IMG/VR virus record: IMGVR_UViG_3300043788_000153
Location: 1 to 28,921 of that record
DNA length: 28,921 nt
Strand: one strand, 5' to 3'
Origin: a virus
Positions 21,292-28,921 of this stretch are shown here, one piece after another. How positions within the stretch are numbered: the first letter of the stretch is position 1; the number at the start of each line of letters is the position of its first letter. Below the pieces are notes generated by a model. That model did not search any database, was not told the origin of the DNA, and worked only from the letters and a program-made list of their open reading frames with translations. The position numbers and the translations under genes are program-made.

Positions 21292-23178
21292 ATGTCAGAT
21301 AAAGATGACTATAAGCGAATATTTGATAAACTAAAGAAACAGCTTTCTATGATCGATCCTGTGGTCTTCGCTGAGACCCATCTAAGCTTAGAAGGCCAAC
21401 CTTTTACCCTACACGATAATGGCTACAAACCTTTTGCCGATATCTATCGATATGTAGGTATCAAGGCTTTAGAGCCTACTGCCAAACCCATTATTATCGT
21501 TAAGGGTCGTCAGGTTGGTGCCACTACTATGGCTTCCGCACTTGAAATGTATTTCATGGGCAGTGGTCTTTTTGGTGTTGGTGATAAACCACCTATTCGT
21601 GTTATTCATACTTTTCCACAATTAGAATTAGCGGCAGCTTATTCTAAAACTAAATTAAACCAGATGATCGTGACCTCCAACGCGCCCGAAGGAATAGTCC
21701 CAGTCAAAGCGGGTGCTAAAGTCAAATCTTATATGCAAATGTTACTAGACCAATCTTCTGGCACTAGTGAATCCTTAACTTTTAAACAATTTTTGGGTGG
21801 CAACCATTTATGGGTAGAATCCATTGGCGTAGATGCTGACCGTATCATGGGTCGTACCGCCGATGTTATTTTCTTCGATGAAGTACAAAAGACCACTACT
21901 TTGGCTCTAGGAAACGCTCTTAAGATTTTAACTACTGCCAAATATGGTGAACCTTCCAAAGGTGTAAGAGTATATTTCGGAACCCCTCGTCGTAAAGGTT
22001 CTGATTTTCAAAAGATGTGGCAAAAATCCTCTCAGCAGTATTATTATTTAGGATGTGAGGGTTGTGAAAAATATTTTCCACTTTATACTCCAGGTTCTGA
22101 TGACTGGGAGAAAGTTTGGATCCATACCAAGGTGGTTAAGTGTCCATTATGCGGTCATGAGCAAGATAAACTACAAGCCCAAGAGCGCGGTAAATGGGTA
22201 GCCCTTAAAGATCCAGATGATCCAGATTGTGAAGCAGTTGGATTTCATATCAATCAACTATACATGCCCATGTTTACTCGTGAGGCTATTGAAAAAGAAA
22301 AACCAGGCAAGCACCCATTAAATACTGAACGTGTTTTTATGAATGAAGTATTGGGAGAGTTTTTTCAAGGAGATTCTAGCCCAATTACTGCTGAAGAAAT
22401 TGCTCAATTTTGTGCTGATCGTGAGAGGAAGTTTAGTTCACGCATTGTTACTAGTCCAGGATTAGTGCAACAAATAGCAGTATTAGGTATCGATTACGGT
22501 GCCAAATCAGATTTAGAACAAATGGCCAATGTAGATAAAATTACTAGTCGTGGACAATCTTATAGCACAGCGGTAGTTTTACTTTCTAAGGGTCCTGGGT
22601 TATTATCTATTGAATATGCTATGAAGTTTAAGCGTAATGAACCTGAACATAAAAAGGGTATTATTGACCAGTTGATGAGACAATATAATATTCAATTAGC
22701 TATAGGTGATATTGGTTTTTCTAATGACTTTTCTCAAACTCTACATCAAATATATGGTGATAAATATTTGGTATCTCGCGCTCATCCTTCTGTTAATGAT
22801 CACGTTAAGTTTAGACATGATGCTTTTCCTAAAGAACTAATTTTTGAGAAAGATTATTATATTGGCGAATTGTATGAACAAATGAAAAAAGGTATGATAA
22901 GATTTCCTTATGGTGATTATGAGAGAATAGGCTGGTTAATAGAACATTGTGCTAGTATGGAAATCAAACCATCTATTTCTAGAACGGGTGGGGATCCCAG
23001 CATCCATTATGTTAAAGGTGGAACGCCTAATGACGGTTTTATGGCATTACTTAATGCTTACTTGGCTTATAAGTTTTTAATAACTCGTGGCTTCACTAAT
23101 ATGAATCCGGCAACACAAAATGAAAAAAACATTAATAAACCATTGGTTATGTCAGGATATGTTGCTAGAAAGTTCTAA
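21292..23178 (+). CDS. Large terminase subunit (ATPase and nuclease)
   Basis: This motor pumps DNA into the capsid and cuts the concatemer. Walker A is GRQVGATT (72-79) and Walker B with the catalytic Glu is VIFFDEVQK (192-200). A zinc-binding loop has C255/C258 (CEGC) and C284/C287 (CPLC), as in some GpA-like and large-phage terminases. The nuclease is an RNase H fold: D401 (LGIDYG), D473 (IGDIGFSND) and D581 (NDGFMALLNAYLA). At 628 residues it is of usual length. ATG 21292 is the only sensible start, yet no ribosome site precedes it. It is followed by the portal gene after a 75-base gap with a promoter candidate. The family assignment is sure; the packaging strategy cannot be deduced. Confidence 0.95.
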   Translation: MSDKDDYKRIFDKLKKQLSMIDPVVFAETHLSLEGQPFTLHDNGYKPFADIYRYVGIKALEPTAKPIIIVKGRQVGATTMASALEMYFMGSGLFGVGDKPPIRVIHTFPQLELAAAYSKTKLNQMIVTSNAPEGIVPVKAGAKVKSYMQMLLDQSSGTSESLTFKQFLGGNHLWVESIGVDADRIMGRTADVIFFDEVQKTTTLALGNALKILTTAKYGEPSKGVRVYFGTPRRKGSDFQKMWQKSSQQYYYLGCEGCEKYFPLYTPGSDDWEKVWIHTKVVKCPLCGHEQDKLQAQERGKWVALKDPDDPDCEAVGFHINQLYMPMFTREAIEKEKPGKHPLNTERVFMNEVLGEFFQGDSSPITAEEIAQFCADRERKFSSRIVTSPGLVQQIAVLGIDYGAKSDLEQMANVDKITSRGQSYSTAVVLLSKGPGLLSIEYAMKFKRNEPEHKKGIIDQLMRQYNIQLAIGDIGFSNDFSQTLHQIYGDKYLVSRAHPSVNDHVKFRHDAFPKELIFEKDYYIGELYEQMKKGMIRFPYGDYERIGWLIEHCASMEIKPSISRTGGDPSIHYVKGGTPNDGFMALLNAYLAYKFLITRGFTNMNPATQNEKNINKPLVMSGYVARKF

Positions 23179-23197
23179 AATAGTCTAAATATCAACC

Positions 23198-23227
23198 TTG
23201 ACTGATATATCATATATTGAGTATTAT
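23198..23227 (+). promoter_or_regulatory. Candidate sigma70-type promoter before the portal gene
   Basis: TTGACT (23198-23203) and TATTAT (23222-23227) are each one mismatch from consensus and are separated by 18 bases. Transcription would begin near 23234 and leave about 20 bases of leader with GAGG before ATG 23254. This suggests that portal can be transcribed separately from terminase. Confidence 0.48.
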
Positions 23228-23253
23228 AGAAGGTATAGTGAAATAGAGGCTTT

Positions 23254-25173
23254 ATGTCTGAAATAAAATCATCGGGTTTAGGTAATGAACCGTCCTTCTC
23301 ATCTAGATATATGAAAAATAGGTCTAACACTCCACAAGTGAGTGCTATTATGGCTCAAGGTATCTCCGAAGAGAGAAGGGTTATACTTTCTAATGAGGTA
23401 GATCAGGGCCTATTTGCTGATGGATCTAGTCCTAGTTACAATAATCTATCCAACGCTTGGGACAGAGAAAACGGAGAAACTATAGCTGGTCGTGTAGTTG
23501 CCTCTTCCCATACTTCTTCTTCTATCATGTCTAAGTACGCTCAATCTATTAGTAGCGCAGGCGGTATGTTTCGTGGTATTCACGGCGACTCTGTTAAACA
23601 AACTCCAGAAGTTTATTCTCCTTTATGGTTGAATAGCAACCTTAATCTACCACGTGACCGTGCCACTATTAATGCTTGGTGTCGTAGCTTTTTTGCTCTG
23701 AACCCATTCGTTCATAATGCCATTTGTTTGCATAGTACTTATCCAATTAGTAAGCTTAACATCAAATGCCCTAACAAAGATATTGAGAAATTCTTCAATG
23801 ACATGATTGAAGAAATTGACTTGATGAATATTTGCGTGCAAATAGCTCAAGAATTTTGGCTATTAGGTGAGGCTTTTATTTATGCTGAATTGGATGAAAG
23901 TAAAGGTAAGTGGAGTCGTTTGCTCATACAAAATCCCGACTTTATGATTGTCAAACGCACGGTAGTAGCTAATGAACCTATTATTATGTTACGTCCTGAT
24001 GCCAACCTACAAAAGATTATTTTCTCCAATCGTCCTAGTGATGTGGAACAACGTAAACAATTGAACCAACATATTATTGATTCGGTTAGACGTGGAGAAA
24101 ATATTCCGCTAGACAATTTTCATGTCTCCCATTTGGCTCGTATAATTAGCCCTTATGAAATAAGAGGTACTGGATTACCAGTTTGCATTTTTCGTCAATT
24201 AATGTTATTCGATAAGCTACGTGAGTCAAAATATGCTCAGGCTGATAATATGATCAATCCGCTCACTATTGTCAAGATTGGTTCAGCTGATTACAAGCCT
24301 ACCTTTGCTGACTTGGAAGCTTGGAGAAATGTATTTGAGGAAGCTCAGTACGATAAGGATTTTAAGATTTTCACTCATGAAGGTGTAGATGTAACTAGAG
24401 TGGGTTATGGTCAAGGTATTTATGACATCTCTGGCGACATCACCCAACTAGTTAAGGAGATTTATGTGGGTTTGCAAGTTCCACCAGTCTTGATGGATGG
24501 TGGCGCTGATACTACTTATGCTAATGGCGGTGTAGCTTTAGATGTGCTTCGTCAACGCTATATGCAGTTTCGTAATATGATGTCTCAGTGGTTGAAACGC
24601 AAAGTTTTTGCCCCCATATCTAAGATCCAGGGATTTTATGATTACTCTGGTGGGCAGAAACAACTAATTGTGCCAGAAATTGATTGGAATCATATGTCTT
24701 TGTTTGATGCGGGCGACTACATCAACAGTTTGGTAACTTTGACTCAGGGCACCGATGAAGCTAAGAGAGTTTCTTTGCATACTTTGTATCGTTCCATTGG
24801 TTTGGAATTTGACGATGAAGCTAGGAAGATGCGCAAAGAGGCCATTCAAATTGCTATTGCTAAAAAAGAGAAGGCTGCTTTGGAAGCTATGGACCTAAAT
24901 GCTTTGAGATCCTTGGATGACGAGGATGAAATCCCAGAACCAGAAACTCAACCAGGTCAGCCACAAGATCAAACTGTGCCAGGTGAAACTCCAGGTGGCG
25001 GTTCTCCTGGTGGGGCTATGCCAGACTTAGGTATGCCTCCACCTCCGGGCGGCGCCCCACCTCCTCCTCCAGGTCCAGGCCCAGCCGGACCTCCAGGTGG
25101 TGACACAGGCGCTGCTCCTCCAGGTGGTGCAGGTGGCGGTGGTTCTCCAAGTGGTCCACCTCCTGGCCCATAA
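23254..25173 (+). CDS. Portal protein
   Basis: Twelve copies would form the ring through which DNA enters and leaves the head and that seeds capsid assembly. Identification rests on its place directly after the large terminase, its size (639 residues) and the portal-like core: PLWLNSNLNLPRDRATINAW, FWLLGEAFIYAELDESKGKW, then TGLPVCIFRQLMLFDKLRES and IYDISGDITQLVKEIYVGLQ followed by VPPVLMDGGADTTYANGG, the pattern of stem and wing regions in phage portals. The N-terminus (about 1-110) is polar. From about residue 570 to the end the sequence is almost entirely Pro and Gly (PPPPGGAPPPPPGPGPAG), a long flexible tail unusual for portals. T4 gp20-like is the closest type, but exact family is uncertain. 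Confidence 0.85.
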   Translation: MSEIKSSGLGNEPSFSSRYMKNRSNTPQVSAIMAQGISEERRVILSNEVDQGLFADGSSPSYNNLSNAWDRENGETIAGRVVASSHTSSSIMSKYAQSISSAGGMFRGIHGDSVKQTPEVYSPLWLNSNLNLPRDRATINAWCRSFFALNPFVHNAICLHSTYPISKLNIKCPNKDIEKFFNDMIEEIDLMNICVQIAQEFWLLGEAFIYAELDESKGKWSRLLIQNPDFMIVKRTVVANEPIIMLRPDANLQKIIFSNRPSDVEQRKQLNQHIIDSVRRGENIPLDNFHVSHLARIISPYEIRGTGLPVCIFRQLMLFDKLRESKYAQADNMINPLTIVKIGSADYKPTFADLEAWRNVFEEAQYDKDFKIFTHEGVDVTRVGYGQGIYDISGDITQLVKEIYVGLQVPPVLMDGGADTTYANGGVALDVLRQRYMQFRNMMSQWLKRKVFAPISKIQGFYDYSGGQKQLIVPEIDWNHMSLFDAGDYINSLVTLTQGTDEAKRVSLHTLYRSIGLEFDDEARKMRKEAIQIAIAKKEKAALEAMDLNALRSLDDEDEIPEPETQPGQPQDQTVPGETPGGGSPGGAMPDLGMPPPPGGAPPPPPGPGPAGPPGGDTGAAPPGGAGGGGSPSGPPPGP

Positions 25174-25267
25174 TTGGTTAAAACCTTTACAAAATCCAGT
25201 CTTCCATCCTTCACGTATGGATAATTTAGTATTGTTTTAGATATTGCCCTATAAACAGAAGGTTTCC

Positions 25268-26575
25268 ATGGATAAAAGTGCTCAACAAAGAGGTTTATTA
25301 AACAAATTGCATGAAGCGGTTAGTCCGTCTGGTGCTATGGAGAAAGCTTTTAAGCCTCAATTTGAGGAAATAATGAATAAATTGATTGTTAAAGACAATA
25401 CCATTAGATCCATTTTGTTAGGTAAAAAAGTAGGTAAAATATTACCTACCACTCAATTAGAAAATGTCTCGGTTAAAGATTTATTATTAAACGCTAAAAA
25501 TTATGTAAATCAGCGTGAATATATTTCTGCCGTATCTGCTTTAACCAAATTTCATAAAAAAATGTATGAAGCTTTCAATGTAGTTAAGGCATTGGATTTC
25601 GATTTGAGCTCTATTCATCATCAGTTTTTGTTTGGCAAGAATATGCCAAAAAAAGAGAAAGAATATATGGAGCATTTGTCAGACTTTGAAAATCGCCCCG
25701 TCATCGCAGCTTACGAATTTGAGTGGATGATTAAAGAAGCTGGTATGGCAGATGGTCTAGTAAATTCATTCAAGAACCTATTTACCGATCGAGGGCGCGC
25801 GCTTCGTTCTTGGGAAAAAAATTATGAGGATAAAGTTGCTCCCATTCGTGATGGCGTCAAGTTACAACTGGAGGCAGCTCAAAATTTGTTAAGCAATGTC
25901 TTAGAGCACCTGAAAACTATGGCTACTTTACGCGCTTCTCGTAAAGTAGATGCATATGCAAATACCGCCAAAGAAATCGAGACATCTTTTAAGATTTATG
26001 ACGCAAGTTTTCGTAAATTTTATGATACAACTATTAAGCCTGAAGTAAATCGTCAGCGTGAACAATTGAAATCAGATCAGGGTAAGGTTGAACTACCTAC
26101 ATTTCAAGGGTCGTCTTTTGATCTAGATCTTGGTGATAATCAAGTTAAAAAACCTTTTATATCACCATCTGATAACATTCCTATTGATTTAGTACAACGT
26201 CCTAACACACAAGCCCTGCAAAATGCTTTGCAACAAAAGTATGGGCCAGAAGATGCAATTAATGAACGATATAGTGTGCCAACACCCCCTACTTCGGCTC
26301 CTGCGATTGAGACTACCCCATCGTTATCTAATCCGCCATCTACTATACCACCTCCCAATAAACAAGTAGGCATTGACCCAGATGAGGTTGCCGCGCAATT
26401 GTTCGGTCCCAAAAAGTCATCCTATGAAGCTTTTGTAGATTCTTTAGAAGTATTTGCCTATGAGGACCCTTCTCTGTTAGCTGCTCACATTGCTAAGTAT
26501 GCTCGTTCCATTCAACAGGAACAACCAGAAGCGGCTGTTAAACTCTTTAAGATTGTTAAATCATTAAGGGGATAA
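25268..26575 (+). CDS. Hypothetical head-assembly or structural protein, 435 aa
   Basis: Unknown family. The frame is open from a TTG at 25244, but ATG 25268 with AGAAGG just before it is the better start. Residues 1-150 are helical and charged (KLHEAVSPSGAMEKAF; NAKNYVNQREYISAVSALTKF). About 150-290 is a long helical segment (LRSWEKNYEDKVAPIRDGVK; LEHLKTMATLRASRKVDAYA). Residues about 290-385 are Pro/Ser/Thr-rich and disordered (VPTPPTSAPAIETTPSLSNP). The last 50 residues (YEAFVDSLEVFAYEDPSLLA; AAVKLFKIVKSLRG) form a compact helical module. It lies directly after the portal, the usual place of scaffold or prohead proteins. The 94-base gap before it contains a TATAAACA box, but this falls too close to the ribosome site to be a convincing promoter. 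Confidence 0.8.
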   Translation: MDKSAQQRGLLNKLHEAVSPSGAMEKAFKPQFEEIMNKLIVKDNTIRSILLGKKVGKILPTTQLENVSVKDLLLNAKNYVNQREYISAVSALTKFHKKMYEAFNVVKALDFDLSSIHHQFLFGKNMPKKEKEYMEHLSDFENRPVIAAYEFEWMIKEAGMADGLVNSFKNLFTDRGRALRSWEKNYEDKVAPIRDGVKLQLEAAQNLLSNVLEHLKTMATLRASRKVDAYANTAKEIETSFKIYDASFRKFYDTTIKPEVNRQREQLKSDQGKVELPTFQGSSFDLDLGDNQVKKPFISPSDNIPIDLVQRPNTQALQNALQQKYGPEDAINERYSVPTPPTSAPAIETTPSLSNPPSTIPPPNKQVGIDPDEVAAQLFGPKKSSYEAFVDSLEVFAYEDPSLLAAHIAKYARSIQQEQPEAAVKLFKIVKSLRG

Positions 26576-26576
26576 A

Positions 26577-27719
26577 ATGGCTAATCTGGGCTCTAACTTT
26601 TATTCCAAGTTAGTGGAAATAGCCTCTGAAACTGGGATGAAACCAGAAGATATTTTGGCTATCATGGTTTCAGAGTCAGGTATTAACCCACAAGCGCATA
26701 ATCCTAATGGGGGTGCAACGGGATTGGTACAATTTATGCCTGGTACCTTAAAAAACTTAGGATTTGGTGGAAATACACAAGAGTTTAGTCAGTTGTCGGG
26801 CGAACAACAACTTCCTTATGTGCAAAAACTTATTGAAACTCAAATGAAATTTAACGGAGGTCCCTTTACTTCTGGTGCACAGTATTATGTCTCGGTATTT
26901 TGGCCAGTAGGCTTGAAATTGCCTGGCGTACGCCGAGGTGATCCCCAAACTCCTATTGTAGAGGAAAATCCTGCGGTAGAACAAGATCCACAGACTGGTA
27001 GAGAGTATAGTAAAAAATATTATGATTTAGGTATTAAAATTGATCCTCGTTTTGAGTCTTTGGCCTATAAAGAGAATCCTTTATTTCACGGCAGTACTCC
27101 TGGTGCCATTACTTATGGCGATATGATGAACCAAGTAGAGAAAAATAAAAGAAACCCTACTTATGAGAAAGCTTTAGTGGCCATGAGAGATGATACTGGA
27201 TATCAACCAGGTAAAGCGCCTGCTACTATGGTAGCTCAACAAACTCCTAACCCTACTTTTGTGCCGGGAGCTACTCCTACCACTAATTTTATGGATATGC
27301 TGGGACAATTTGTTCGTTCTTTTGCTTCCGCTAACAAGAAGACATATAAAAAGTTGTTACCTAACCATAACATTCTAATCCAAATTGCTGCTCCCGATCA
27401 TACCAGTGCTATTGAGTTCTCACGTATTTTATGTTCTGCTTTAGATGAGGAGTTGAAGGCTGATGCTTATCCTCATACTGATGGCAGTCAAGTAGAAGTG
27501 GAGTGTTCTATCGCTGGCCCCGCTTTAGAATGTTTACAAACAGTAGAACAATTAAGTCAAGCTCTCACCAGAACGTTTAGAGTAGCTACCAAGAAAATAG
27601 GTGGAATTAATGTTAGTGCCACTTGCGTTATGAATAAAAAGTCATCTTATCAAGAAATTAGCTTACGAACGGCTGATACTAATTATAGGAAGTTCCTCCT
27701 CAAGTTCATTCAAGGATAA
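26577..27719 (+). CDS. Virion lytic transglycosylase-like protein, 380 aa
   Basis: The N-terminal 110 residues match the SLT/goose-lysozyme-like transglycosylase pattern: catalytic E33 (MVSESGINPQAHNPN) and the GGATGLVQFMPGT motif (45-57), followed by QYYVSVFWPV. Such virion enzymes cut peptidoglycan during DNA injection. A linker with Pro/Thr (about 210-240, KAPATMVAQQTPNPTFVPGA) leads to a C-terminal alpha/beta domain (about 265-380; NHNILIQIAAPDHTSAIEFS, IGGINVSATCVMNKKSSYQE) that I do not recognise and that may anchor the enzyme in the virion. There is no signal peptide. The strong AAGGGG site at 26566 supports the ATG at 26577. It lies near the portal, unlike tail-located lysozymes. Confidence 0.85.
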   Translation: MANLGSNFYSKLVEIASETGMKPEDILAIMVSESGINPQAHNPNGGATGLVQFMPGTLKNLGFGGNTQEFSQLSGEQQLPYVQKLIETQMKFNGGPFTSGAQYYVSVFWPVGLKLPGVRRGDPQTPIVEENPAVEQDPQTGREYSKKYYDLGIKIDPRFESLAYKENPLFHGSTPGAITYGDMMNQVEKNKRNPTYEKALVAMRDDTGYQPGKAPATMVAQQTPNPTFVPGATPTTNFMDMLGQFVRSFASANKKTYKKLLPNHNILIQIAAPDHTSAIEFSRILCSALDEELKADAYPHTDGSQVEVECSIAGPALECLQTVEQLSQALTRTFRVATKKIGGINVSATCVMNKKSSYQEISLRTADTNYRKFLLKFIQG

Positions 27720-27722
27720 ATT

Positions 27723-28142
27723 ATGGCATCAGAGCGTGAAGTTAAATCTATGGTAGAGCAATGTAAGGGATCCGGTAAAACTTTTGCCGAGTTCATTGCT
27801 GAACTATTTAAGGATAGGTTTTTAGAGATTTATGTGGGAGATTCCTACGAAGAGTTAAGTACCGATCAAGTTTCAGTTTCATATCCGGCTGTTTTTTGTG
27901 GTAAAGTGGTGGCTGCTTATCGAGAGTGTTTAGTTGTTAATTCTGTTTTCGTAGATAAAGGTAAACATATGAAATTAGGTAATCTAATATTTATTAGTGA
28001 AAGATCCATTAGGGCTTTAACCGAAATTGACGGTAATGGTATCATCGAAGATATGATGTTGCGCAGCAAGGAATCCTTGGATATCAAGAAAAACTTTATT
28101 GATGGACAACTGCCCCTTATTCCCAAACCAAAAGATAAATGA
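27723..28142 (+). CDS. Hypothetical protein, 139 aa
   Basis: I do not recognise this protein. It starts three bases after the transglycosylase stop with AAGGA in the stop region. Residues 1-40 are helical (EREVKSMVEQCKGSGKTFAE), followed by a beta-rich middle (STDQVSVSYPAVFCGKVVAAYRE, CLVVNSVFVDKGKHMKLGNLI) and a helical acidic C-terminus (NGIIEDMMLRSKESLDIKKN). This order could be a small barrel domain attached to helices. Its stop overlaps the next start in ATGA. Its place in the head/virion cluster suggests an assembly role, without direct evidence. Confidence 0.76.
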   Translation: MASEREVKSMVEQCKGSGKTFAEFIAELFKDRFLEIYVGDSYEELSTDQVSVSYPAVFCGKVVAAYRECLVVNSVFVDKGKHMKLGNLIFISERSIRALTEIDGNGIIEDMMLRSKESLDIKKNFIDGQLPLIPKPKDK

Positions 28143-28885
28143 GAAACATAGATGAGATTGTACGGCTTGCAGACAACTTTTCACAGCGTTGTCAAACAGA
28201 TTTGGTAAAGATTGCGAGAATTCGTAAATTACCAAATGGCAAATGGCGTGTGCTTTCTAACAAGGGTAAGAACTTGGGCACTTTTGATTCAGAAAGGGCT
28301 GCCAAGAAACATTTAAAACAGGTAGAGTATTTTAAGTTTTTGGATAAATCTCATGCCGAAGATGATGCTTCTACTGTTATTGATTTGACGGGCGTAGAGG
28401 AGTTCGCCTATTCTGCTGTTATGCGCAAGCTACGTCAAAAAGCCTCCAAAGAGCAGGTACTTGATTTTCTCAAACTATTTAAGGCTCAATTTGATCGAGC
28501 CGTCAAAGCTAAGTTAAAAAGACCGGAACGAGTGGCTTTGCAAAATGCCCTAGTTAAGTTGGACAAAATACATAAGATTAAGTTAGATAAGAAACTAATT
28601 AAGAATGCTGCGGTCAGTGAGTTGGGAGATTCGCGAGCGGTAGGCGCTTATTTGGCTAACATCATTAATTTTATTCTTAATCGAGTACCTCCCGATAAAA
28701 GATTAATAGCTCGTGATAACCTCAAGCAGAAGTTTGCCCTGATGGGTGAGAGTGAGATCGCCAGTAAACATTTGCCAGATTCTGCCGCTATTGCTCAATC
28801 CATCACTTTCGTTAAGCATGTTTTGTTTAACCATGATGCTGCGTACATTCGAGAGGTTCTTAATAGTTTGGTGAATGCATTATGA
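28139..28885 (+). CDS. Virion-block protein with short basic N-terminal module, 248 aa
   Basis: The start overlaps the previous gene by four bases (ATGA). Residues 24-70 (KIARIRKLPNGKWRVLSNKG then KNLGTFDSERAAKKHLKQVE and YFKFLDK) form a compact module that I have seen as a fused or separate piece in many large-phage and phage-like proteins, with the pattern K-L-P-N-G-K-W-R-V-x-S-x-K-G. It may be a small nucleic-acid-binding domain like those preceding integrase or HNH cores. The remainder (about 85-248) is helical (FLKLFKAQFDRAVKAKLKRP; AYLANIINFILNRVPPDKRL) and could make a helical bundle. No protease or nuclease motif is visible, so the function is unknown. Confidence 0.8.
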   Translation: MRNIDEIVRLADNFSQRCQTDLVKIARIRKLPNGKWRVLSNKGKNLGTFDSERAAKKHLKQVEYFKFLDKSHAEDDASTVIDLTGVEEFAYSAVMRKLRQKASKEQVLDFLKLFKAQFDRAVKAKLKRPERVALQNALVKLDKIHKIKLDKKLIKNAAVSELGDSRAVGAYLANIINFILNRVPPDKRLIARDNLKQKFALMGESEIASKHLPDSAAIAQSITFVKHVLFNHDAAYIREVLNSLVNAL

Positions 28886-28921
28886 TTCATCGATTGCGTA
28901 AGGTGACAGACGGATTATTCA
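28882..28921 (+). CDS. Partial gene running off the right end
   Basis: ATG 28882 overlaps the stop of the preceding gene (ATGA), and the frame stays open to the window end: 13 residues starting MIHRLRKVTD. The overlap matches the coupling seen at several upstream junctions, so a real gene is likely, but nothing can be said about its product. Confidence 0.45.
   Translation, partial: MIHRLRKVTDGLF

Noticed and set aside
21269-21334. Short overlapping frame from an ATG before the terminase start
   Set aside because: It has no ribosome site, ends after about 20 codons inside the terminase gene and lacks any conserved-looking content.
25176-25186. GGTT-AA-AACC mini-palindrome after the portal gene as a terminator
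   Set aside because: Only four pairs with a tiny loop and no T-run follow, so there is no support for termination.
24969-25214. Gly/Pro-rich frame on the minus strand
   Set aside because: It is only the complement of the portal's Pro/Gly tail; repetitive GC-rich codons leave both strands open.
25250-25257. TATAAACA as a late promoter for the gene at 25268
   Set aside because: A start from this box would fall at the ribosome site and leave almost no leader; it is probably a chance match.

Overview
The window looks like a contiguous piece of a tailed double-stranded DNA bacteriophage genome (Caudoviricetes), probably a large, distantly T4-like virus. Every supportable gene lies on the + strand. 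Genes abut or overlap by a few bases (ATGA and TAATG junctions), most have Shine-Dalgarno sites, base composition is fairly AT-rich, and the order is replication/recombination, then a regulatory gap, then DNA packaging and virion genes. The marker genes are a large terminase, a portal protein, a RecA/UvsX-like recombinase, a gp32-like single-strand binding protein, a RuvC-like resolvase, a DnaG-type Toprim primase and a virion-type lytic transglycosylase. The host cannot be read from the sequence. I saw no tRNA, rRNA, CRISPR array or insertion sequence.

Layout. Positions 3-2387 hold small genes of unknown role, interrupted by a free-standing HNH homing endonuclease. Positions 2396-8399 form the DNA metabolism module: a possible UvsY-like mediator, the recombinase, a small basic winged-helix-like protein, the single-strand binding protein closed by a strong terminator, a resolvase, a DnaJ-type co-chaperone, a double zinc-ribbon protein and a short primase that lacks the usual zinc domain. 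Positions 8397-9951 form a regulatory zone: a palindrome overlapping a promoter, a sigma region 4-like DNA-binding protein, an unlisted 20-codon mini-gene with a strong ribosome site, RNA hairpins and a gene of unknown role. From 9952 to the end runs the virion block: several proteins without a recognisable family, a CCA-adding/poly(A)-polymerase-like nucleotidyltransferase in an unexpected place, a second homing endonuclease of the zinc-repeat/Vsr-like type, terminase, portal, and a transglycosylase fused to an extra domain. No capsid protein was identified; it probably lies beyond the right end.

The recombinase, mediator candidate, single-strand binding protein, resolvase and primase would together support recombination-dependent replication giving concatemers, which the terminase then packages through the portal. 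The sigma region 4-like protein sits at the switch between the two blocks and is a natural candidate for a timing regulator. The most unusual items are the nucleotidyltransferase inside the virion cluster, the primase with its zinc ribbon apparently supplied by a neighbour, AT-rich inserts in virion proteins next to a recurring K-x-A-small motif, and the palindrome/promoter plus mini-gene region.
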